Part shown: piece by piece, positions 60,694 through 64,000 of the stretch
Layout: each line of letters starts with the position of its first letter
Position numbering within the stretch: the first letter of the stretch is position 1
Source of the DNA: an uncultured Bacteroidales bacterium
GTDB taxonomy: Bacteria; Bacteroidota; Bacteroidia; Bacteroidales; Paludibacteraceae
Reading direction: 5' to 3'
Assembly (NCBI GenBank): GCA_946626605.1
Contig: CAMOUL010000002.1
Coordinates: 124,001 to 188,000 of the forward strand
DNA length: 64,000 bases
Translations under genes and position numbers: made by a program
Notes under the pieces: generated by a model
What the model was told of the DNA's origin: nothing
Databases searched by the model: none
The model's input: the letters and a program-made list of their open reading frames with translations, nothing else

Positions 60694-61092
60694 TTACGAA
60701 AGCCCGGAAGCGAGTGATGTGTTATTTGCAGTAAGTGACCGGATGACGGGCTGTTGCTCGCGTCGTTTCTTGGGATGGACGGGCGTGAGGAAGAGCTGGT
60801 AGACGGCGCGGCCGTGGTAGAAGACCGGCGCGTGGTTTTTGGTCTGGAGCCGGCATACGACCCAAAATCCCCACTCCTCCGCTTCGCGGAGGGTGTTGAG
60901 GCGTCCTGTGAGGGCGGCATTTAGATGGTTTTTGTAGATAATCTCGACGGATTTGTCAGAGGTACGTCTGCGGCGATGTACCATCTCCGCCTCCAGCGTG
61001 TCTTTCAGGCGGAGGAAGAAGTGGTATAAGATAGGATGAATCTTACAATTCCGAATCGGTTTATCCGATATTTTGAACAATTTTATAGCCAT
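60694..61092 (-). CDS. Small basic protein of unknown function
   Basis: A 132-aa soluble protein, strongly basic, with VHRRRRTSDKSVEIIYKNHL, LREAEEWGFWVVCRLQ and HGRAVYQLFLTPVHPKKRRE. I do not recognise the family. The gene has a standard promoter (61256-61287) and a leader of about 165 nt containing an 11-bp periodic repeat. Like the 22173-22874 gene it sits just in front of another gene's promoter. Nothing in the context indicates a role. Confidence 0.5.
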   Translation of the reverse strand: MAIKLFKISDKPIRNCKIHPILYHFFLRLKDTLEAEMVHRRRRTSDKSVEIIYKNHLNAALTGRLNTLREAEEWGFWVVCRLQTKNHAPVFYHGRAVYQLFLTPVHPKKRREQQPVIRSLTANNTSLASGLS

Positions 61093-61255
61093 TTGTTAAA
61101 ATCACTGGATATATATTATTTATAATATATATAGGTAGGTGCAGGATACGTTCCACCTCCGTTCCGCCCTCGTTCTGCCACCGTTACGTCCCTGTAGCGT
61201 TCTGTTGCGCTCCCTGCGCGTCAGGGCAGGAGGGGATTTTTTTCAAAACCGGGTG
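61093..61255 (-). other. Long leader with an 11-bp periodic repeat
   Basis: Positions about 61151-61205 repeat a CGTTC/CGTTA core roughly every 11 bp (CGTTCCACCTC, CGTTCCGCCCT, CGTTCTGCCAC, CGTTACGTCCC). No gene is visible; it is the transcribed leader of the 132-aa gene. Confidence 0.5.
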
Positions 61256-61287
61256 CAAAGGTACAAAAAAAAATTGAAATATGCAAG
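61256..61287 (-). promoter_or_regulatory. Bacteroidota-type promoter of the 132-aa gene
   Basis: Minus strand CTTG ... TACCTTTG, 32 bp. Confidence 0.7.
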
Positions 61288-61364
61288 AAAAGAATGAAAA
61301 AATGGGAACCCGCATCTATGCGGGGCTAATGTACGAAAGAAGAAGGAAAGGAAGTAAAAAAAAT

Positions 61365-61380
61365 TTGGCACGATGTTTGT
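61365..61380 (+). promoter_or_regulatory. Sigma-54-type promoter candidate
   Basis: TTGGCACGATGTTTGT matches the -24/-12 consensus TTGGCACG-N4-TTGC at all but the last base. It is 86 bp before the ATG at 61467, and that gene has no TAnnTTTG promoter. Confidence 0.55.
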
Positions 61381-61466
61381 GAGAGATGGGATAACCGGTT
61401 GAAAAATGGCCAAGTTTATTGGCGAGAGATTATTGTTAAAACCCTTATTTACAAGAGGAAAAGAAA

Positions 61467-61853
61467 ATGAAAAAGTTATTCGTCATGGCATTAGTTGCCA
61501 TCTTTGCGGCAAACATCAGCGCGCAAGAAGTTAAGGCCGAAAAGGCCGAGTGCAAAAAAGAGAACAAAGAGTGCAAGAAGTCCTTCGAAGAGCGGACGGA
61601 AATGGAGATCAAGATCCTCTCGGATGAGCTCTATCTCGACAGTCTGCAGTCGGAGAAATTCGCTAAGACCTACCGCGAGTTCAAAAAAGCGCAATTCGAG
61701 TTGAGGAAAGATTTCAAGAAGAAGTTCGCGAAGGACCTCAACGACCGCCAGGTGGAGAAAGTGCTTCGTTTCCACGGCGGACATCCGTGCAAGGGCGATT
61801 GCCAGCACAAAGGTGCTCCCCAACGCAAGCACGTAGAAAAGGACAAGAAGTAA
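61467..61853 (+). CDS. Small secreted charged protein with Cys/His motifs
   Basis: A 128-aa protein with a signal peptide (cleavage near NISAQ). The mature part is a highly charged helix-rich chain (EERTEMEIKILSDELYL, KTYREFKKAQFELRKDFKKK) of the size and style of periplasmic Spy/CpxP-like or DUF4890 proteins. It also has four cysteines in ECKKENKECKK and HPCKGDCQHK, which could bind a metal. A sigma-54-type promoter candidate and a following terminator suggest a separately regulated, possibly stress-related gene. The function is unknown. Confidence 0.65.
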   Translation: MKKLFVMALVAIFAANISAQEVKAEKAECKKENKECKKSFEERTEMEIKILSDELYLDSLQSEKFAKTYREFKKAQFELRKDFKKKFAKDLNDRQVEKVLRFHGGHPCKGDCQHKGAPQRKHVEKDKK

Positions 61854-61875
61854 TCTGCTGCTCTAAGGTATTAGT

Positions 61876-62004
61876 ATGGTAAAAACAGGACGACTCACTC
61901 CCGTGAGCCGTTCTTTTTTTGCGCCCTCCTTCTACCGCTATTTCAAGCGCGTTACAGGACTCACAGCGAAAGAATATAAGCTCAGAGTAAGACCTAAACC
62001 ATAG
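61876..62004 (+). pseudogene. C-terminal fragment of an AraC-family regulator
   Basis: Codons from 61921 read APSFYRYFKRVTGLTAKEYK and then LRVRPKP and stop, the ending of the second HTH of AraC-family regulators (FKRxTGxTPxEYR). The DNA upstream is a terminator hairpin and not the rest of the domain, so only about 25 codons survive. Confidence 0.7.
61890..61920 (+). terminator. Terminator after the small secreted protein gene
   Basis: A 9-bp stem with one mismatch (ACGACTCAC / GTGAGCCGT) followed by TCTTTTTTT. Confidence 0.75.
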
Positions 62005-62037
62005 GATCACCATAAGATCACCATAGGATCACCATAG
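62002..62037 (+). repeat. 11-bp tandem stop-codon array after the AraC fragment
   Basis: TAG or TAA at offsets 0, 11, 22 and 33 in words TAGGATCACCA and TAAGATCACCA. It starts at the stop codon of the fragment, which implies that the array predates the loss of the gene. Confidence 0.8.
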
Positions 62038-62254
62038 GATGGAACCCTGAAAATGGTAAAATAATGCAATTTACTATATAATACATAGTATTATATACTT
62101 TTCGTGCCCTTTTCTCCGAAAATAAGTGCTTTCCCGTCACCCCTTGGTCCATTTCGCCAGACCTTCTTTTGGGCTGTATATCGATCTTAATTTGCTACCT
62201 AAACCTTGCATTTCGAAGAAAAAATCACTTTTTTTGCATTTTTTTACAAAAATA
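62038..62254. other. AT-rich spacer before the str operon
   Basis: 217 bp with no supported gene. It contains a TATATAATACATAGTATTATATA-like palindromic stretch (about 62074-62098) and A/T runs; I see no further signal. Confidence 0.4.
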
Positions 62255-62286
62255 TTTGGTCATGTCAAAAAAAAGTAGTACTTTTG
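62255..62286 (+). promoter_or_regulatory. Bacteroidota-type promoter of rpsL-rpsG-fusA
   Basis: TTTG, spacer with A8-GTAG, TACTTTTG, 32 bp, followed by a leader of about 115 nt. Confidence 0.85.
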
Positions 62287-62407
62287 CAGGCTTTTTCGCG
62301 CGAACTGAGCCTTGTACGCACATGTGTATATACAAAAACAATGGTACGGGCAACGCGCCGAAGCATATGGAAACATTTATAAACAAACAATTAATTAAAA
62401 CAACAAA

Positions 62408-62788
62408 ATGCCTACAATTCAACAATTAGTTAGAAAAGGAAGAGCAGAACTGCTGGACAAATCGAAGAGCCCTGCGCTCGACAGCTGTCCGCAACGTCGT
62501 GGCGTTTGTGTACGTGTGTACACCACGACCCCGAAGAAACCTAACTCCGCAATGCGTAAGGTTGCACGTGTACGTCTGACCAACGCCAAGGAGGTGAACG
62601 CTTACATCCCCGGAGAGGGACACAACTTGCAAGAGCACAGCATCGTCATGGTGCGTGGCGGCCGTGTAAAAGACCTGCCGGGTGTTCGTTATCACATCGT
62701 TCGTGGTACGCTTGATACCGCCGGTGTAGCAAACCGTTTGCAACGCCGCTCCAAATACGGAGCTAAGCGTCCGAAAGCTAAAAAGTAA
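62408..62788 (+). CDS. rpsL: 30S ribosomal protein S12
   Basis: A 126-aa S12, part of the decoding centre. [32 protein letters not shown] with the streptomycin-site lysine (TPKKPNSA), and [17 protein letters not shown] are conserved. It is the first gene of the str operon. The start is preceded by an A-rich tract (AATTAAAACAACAAA) instead of a Shine-Dalgarno site. Confidence 0.98.
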   Translation: MPTIQQLVRKGRAELLDKSKSPALDSCPQRRGVCVRVYTTTPKKPNSAMRKVARVRLTNAKEVNAYIPGEGHNLQEHSIVMVRGGRVKDLPGVRYHIVRGTLDTAGVANRLQRRSKYGAKRPKAKK

Positions 62789-62991
62789 CCGGTTTAGAAC
62801 CGGAGCAAGTTAGCCATTCGGCTGACAAAAACAAGTTCTGACTTAGAATTAACTAACTAAATGTTCCATAGAATGGGACGAAACAATGGGTTGAGGGTTG
62901 AGTAAGGGACTTAACGAGTGAACGAGTGAACGGATGAACGAGTGAAAGTCGCTGAAGTAATCGACAACCAAAATTAAAATTATTTAAGACA
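62789..62991 (+). repeat. rpsL-rpsG spacer with 7- and 8-bp TGA repeats
   Basis: A CCGGTT-TAG-AACCGG hairpin follows rpsL. At 62890-62902 GGTTGAG repeats with 7-bp period, and at 62915-62946 AACGAGTG-type words place TGA at 62919, 62927, 62935 and 62943 (8-bp period). No gene is present. Confidence 0.7.
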
Positions 62992-63468
62992 ATGAGAAAA
63001 GCAAAACCAACAAAACGTGTGATCCTGCCGGATCCGGTTTATGGCGAAGTAATGGTGGCAAAATTCGTTAACCACCTGATGCTTGACGGTAAGAAGAATA
63101 CCGCGTATGGTGTGTTCTACAGCGCACTTGGCTTAGTAGAGCAGAAAGCAAAGAGCGAGGAGAAGAGTGCTCTGGATATCTGGAAACAGGCTCTGGACAA
63201 CATCACTCCGCTCGTAGAGGTTAAATCGAAGCGTATCGGTGGTGCTACCTTCCAGGTGCCGACGGAGATCCGTGCTGACCGCAAAGAGTCTATCGCAATG
63301 AAGAATATGATCGCATTCGCACGCAAACGTGGCGGTCACTCCATGGCTGAGAAACTCGCTGCTGAGATCATGGACGCATACAACAACCAAGGTGGTGCCT
63401 TCAAACGTAAAGAGGATATGCACCGCATGGCTGAGGCTAACCGCGCATTCGCACACTTCAGATTCTAA
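62992..63468 (+). CDS. rpsG: 30S ribosomal protein S7
   Basis: A 158-aa S7 that nucleates the 30S head. [39 protein letters not shown] and the [15 protein letters not shown] stretch ([14 protein letters not shown]) are typical. It is the second gene of the str operon, with fusA beginning 76 bp downstream after a stop-codon array. Confidence 0.98.
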   Translation: MRKAKPTKRVILPDPVYGEVMVAKFVNHLMLDGKKNTAYGVFYSALGLVEQKAKSEEKSALDIWKQALDNITPLVEVKSKRIGGATFQVPTEIRADRKESIAMKNMIAFARKRGGHSMAEKLAAEIMDAYNNQGGAFKRKEDMHRMAEANRAFAHFRF

Positions 63469-63516
63469 ACTAGGAAGTCCTAGGAAGACCTAGGTTGACC
63501 TAGGAGAACCTAGAAA
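63466..63516 (+). repeat. 10-bp tandem stop-codon array after rpsG
   Basis: After the TAA stop, TAG recurs at 63471, 63481, 63491, 63501 and 63511, exactly 10 bp apart, in CCTAGG-type words related to those after rnhA and rfbD. Confidence 0.9.
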
Positions 63517-63544
63517 AGAAATTACGAAAAAGATTGATAAGAAA

Positions 63545-64000
63545 ATGGCAAAACATGATTTGAAATTAAACCGTAACATCGGTATTATGGCCCACATCGA
63601 TGCGGGTAAGACCACTACGTCTGAGCGTATCCTGTTCTACACGGGTCTGACCCACAAAATCGGCGAGGTACACGATGGTGCGGCAACCATGGACTGGATG
63701 GTACAGGAGCAGGAGCGTGGTATCACTATCACCTCTGCTGCTACTACTACCTACTGGAACTATGCGGGTAATAAGTACAAGATCAACCTGATTGACACTC
63801 CGGGGCACGTGGATTTCACGGTCGAGGTAGAGCGTTCGCTTCGTATCCTCGACGGCGCTGTGATGGCGCTCTGCTCGGTAGGTGGTGTACAGCCGCAGTC
63901 TGAGACTGTATGGCGTCAGGCAGATAAATATAATGTACCGCGCTTGTGCTACGTGAACAAGATGGACCGTTCGGGTGCAAACTTCTTCGACGTGGTACGT
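63545..64000 (+). CDS. fusA: Elongation factor G, N-terminal part (partial)
   Basis: The first 152 codons of EF-G; the gene runs past the window end. The start at 63545 ([20 protein letters not shown]) is normal. Visible GTPase motifs are AHIDAGKTT (G1), the RGITITSAA switch I region, DTPGH (G3) and NKMD (G4). EF-G drives translocation on the ribosome. Third gene of the str operon. Confidence 0.97.
   Translation, partial: MAKHDLKLNRNIGIMAHIDAGKTTTSERILFYTGLTHKIGEVHDGAATMDWMVQEQERGITITSAATTTYWNYAGNKYKINLIDTPGHVDFTVEVERSLRILDGAVMALCSVGGVQPQSETVWRQADKYNVPRLCYVNKMDRSGANFFDVVR

Overview
The window looks like a chromosomal contig from a member of the Bacteroidales (Bacteroidota), probably an uncultured gut or rumen lineage; I cannot name a genus. 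The evidence is a Bacteroidota promoter architecture in front of most transcription units (a TTTG/-33 element and a TAnnTTTG/-7 element, always spanning 32 bp here), A-rich start regions instead of Shine-Dalgarno sites except at rpsU, large secreted proteins with T9SS-like C-terminal tails, BspA-type leucine-rich repeats, an AAA/DUF4143 ATPase, and an rpsL-rpsG-fusA operon.

Layout. 1-5.8 kb: feoB tail, a secreted heavy-metal-associated protein, gap, rnhA behind tRNA-Arg, a DUF2461 protein, and a dTDP-rhamnose operon (rfbC, GxxExxY gene, rfbD). 5.8-22.2 kb: two minus-strand operons of large secreted proteins, each ending in a predicted outer-membrane barrel. 22.2-33.6 kb: an unknown protein, a membrane-anchored TPR/HTH regulator, recX-prmC, ribD, a secreted TPR-like protein next to a propeller-CRD-OmpA (PorE-like) protein, rpsO, hflX and phosphoglucomutase. 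33.5-43.5 kb: a 9.7 kb segment bounded by 161-bp direct repeats made of the 3' end and terminator of the phosphoglucomutase gene. It carries an AAA ATPase and an operon under a cobalamin riboswitch that encodes a 2059-aa protein with a C-terminal DUF4465-like domain plus a second surface protein. At its right edge a 3' fragment of a tcdA-like gene abuts the phosphoglucomutase fragment. 43.5-53.3 kb: a 2362-aa FG-GAP/InlB-repeat protein, a BspA-type LRR protein and tcdA. 53.3-64 kb: tRNA-Leu with rpsU, recG, a TonB-like protein, a flippase, a FemAB-like transferase, ssb, a lipoprotein, small unknown genes, and rpsL-rpsG-fusA (cut by the window end).

How it fits together. The largest share of the DNA encodes the cell surface. 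Eight large secreted proteins end in a related short tail (core pattern NGQI-x-I-x-x-G-x-x-Y-x-x-x-G) or, in one case, a classical T9SS type-A tail, so they are probably exported and anchored by one shared system. The riboswitch ties the 35.5-42.7 kb operon to vitamin B12 status.

The most unusual pattern is at gene ends. At more than ten places the stop codon opens a short tandem repeat (unit 7, 8, 10, 11 or 15 bp) whose every unit carries a stop codon. Unit words differ between loci but recur in families. Related repeat words also occur in frame inside prmC, ribD and ssb.
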